Below, piece by piece: positions 4,883 to 5,930 of a stretch of 5,930 bases of DNA (position 1 is its first letter; every line of letters starts with the position of its first letter). The notes under the pieces were generated by a model. The model did not search any database, had not been told where the DNA came from, and was given only the letters and a program-made list of their open reading frames with translations. The DNA comes from Ferruginibacter sp. (GTDB taxonomy: Bacteria; Bacteroidota; Bacteroidia; Chitinophagales; Chitinophagaceae): assembly GCA_025352435.1 (NCBI GenBank), contig JANXTN010000245.1:1-5930 (forward strand), read 5' to 3'. A program made the translations under genes and the position numbers.

Positions 4883-5930
4883 CTAAAAATTAAAATTATA
4901 TTGTACAAGAAAATTTGCAGGCCTTATTTTATAGGTAATTACCTGCGCAAAATTTAATGAATTCGTAATGGCGGTGTATGATTTGTTGTTAGTGTAATTT
5001 GTCCATTCAATTTGAATATTCGAGTACTTAAAATATTTAATTCTATTGGCAGAGATACATTTAATTGCTTTTTTCCTAATGTTAGTGTGGTAACGCTTTC
5101 GCCGTAAATTCTCCCATTATGCCATGTAAGGTCATTTTTAAAACTGTCTGACAATGTAGTTGAAGAGTCGTTTTTAAACTTATTTAAATTGGTTTTCAAA
5201 TTTTTAAAAATATATTCCGTTCCTACTTTTATTTCATGCAATACTTTTTCTGTTTTTTGTACAAATGCTACACTGTTATTTGTATTAAAATTAGTTAACC
5301 CCGCATGTTGATTAATCTGTTCATACGGCACCGATTGGTTTAAAACTTCTTTAAACTGCCCCGGCGCTACAAATAAATTTTGCGGCTGCCGGTTAAAATT
5401 AATTTTTGAGTTAAATGAAATAATCTTCTTGCGAACGGGAATATATAATAAAAAATCATTGGCATATTCATAGTAAGGATTACTTAAATTTTAAACTACG
5501 GGTAAACTGGTTATCACTTGCTCGTTTTGCTTCGTAAAATCCAACTTTATTTTTGTTGAATTTTTTATGTATAATTTTTTTAAATTCTGTGTATAAAAAA
5601 TATTAGTTTCTATTTTATCGGTATTTAAGTAACCCGTTGCGATTTCTGTAAAATTTATAGGAGGCAATAAAGGCAAAAAATAAGTAGTATTTGTCAAGCT
5701 TTCATTGGCTATAAAATCGTTTAAATAACTGATATTGGTTTTCAGTTGTGCTTTGTTCCGCAGCACTTTTAAAACATTAAAATGGATAAGATTGGAGTTA
5801 TTAAATAAATATCGCCTTGCAGAAATAGATGGAACCTGCATTGCTAATTTATTAATTATTTCTTCTCTGAAGTTTTTGTTCCCTGATTCGCCTACTTTTT
5901 GAATGCTGATATTATCCGGCAGCTCGTTAG
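4883..5930 (-). pseudogene. Broken TonB-receptor-like outer-membrane beta-barrel protein, 3' part
   Basis: Reading leftward from the window edge, one frame is open from 5928, with segments such as RRYLFNNSNLIHFNVLKVL (alternating beta-strand pattern), until a TAA at 5491-5493. The same frame then resumes as NLSNPYYEYANDFLLYIP and runs on through FVAPGQF and LNVSLPIELN to about 5040, but ends soon after in nonsense (TTNHTPPLRIH, stop 4954). A different frame, from about 5050 to a TAG at 4883-4885, reads RIKYFKYSNIQIEWTNYTNN and ends VITYKIRPANFLVQYNFNF, with the final aromatic residue of an outer-membrane barrel. Both halves resemble the large Bacteroidota carboxypeptidase-regulatory-domain/TonB-dependent barrel proteins. 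It therefore carries a nonsense codon plus a frameshift, and probably lacks internal strands. The 5' end lies outside the window. Assembly error remains possible. Substrate unknown. Confidence 0.82.

Noticed and set aside
4933..4944. Perfect 12-base palindrome AGGTAATTACCT as a terminator or operator
   Set aside because: It lies in the decayed barrel coding sequence (Val-Ile-Thr-Tyr codons), has no loop or T run, and no gene starts nearby.
4954..5331. Separate small gene starting at a GTG (5331) on the minus strand
   Set aside because: The frame is open well upstream of that GTG and continues the barrel sequence, so it is a fragment of the pseudogene.
1..5930. A novel multi-gene defence, mobile or biosynthetic system
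   Set aside because: The genes are housekeeping or common accessory types in separate transcription units; no transposase, integrase, toxin pair, nuclease or array was seen.

Overview
The window looks like chromosomal DNA from a member of Bacteroidota, most likely a Chitinophagaceae-type organism. The family assignment is inference from remembered protein phrasing, not from a search. Supporting points are the AT-rich composition, promoter-like TTTG-N18-21-TAnnTTTG elements, near absence of Shine-Dalgarno sequences, an RRM/glycine-rich RNA-binding protein, a periplasmic DPP4-type S9 peptidase and a decayed TonB-receptor-like outer-membrane barrel.

Layout: (1) 1-1103, ribosomal protein operon rpsF(3' end)-rpsR-rplI on the + strand, closed by a 16-bp-stem terminator. 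The 174-base rpsR-rplI gap holds an unusual element with 7-base periodicity on both arms, plus an 11-bp inverted repeat. (2) 1104-1824, a monocistronic RRM RNA-binding protein gene with its own promoter, a leader of about 110 bases containing short repeats, and a terminator. (3) 1879-2178, a small single-pass membrane protein gene with a promoter and a terminator that serves the convergent peptidase gene as well. (4) 2195-4363, minus strand, a complete secreted S9 dipeptidyl-peptidase-like enzyme. (5) 4416-4868, an Hsp15-type S4 RNA-binding protein gene with a recognisable promoter. (6) 4883-5930, minus strand, the 3' part of an outer-membrane beta-barrel gene broken by an in-frame stop and by a frameshift or out-of-frame deletion; it runs off the window.

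Three of the functions concern RNA and translation (ribosomal proteins, RRM protein, Hsp15-like protein), but they are separate transcription units and I see no new multi-gene system. The points most worth a second look are the perfect GGAGG in front of rpsR in a lineage that normally ignores such sequences, the heptad-periodic intergenic element, the repeat-containing leader of the RRM gene, and the two-lesion barrel pseudogene, whose true C-terminus appears only when a different frame is read. I saw no tRNA, rRNA, CRISPR array, insertion sequence or replication origin.
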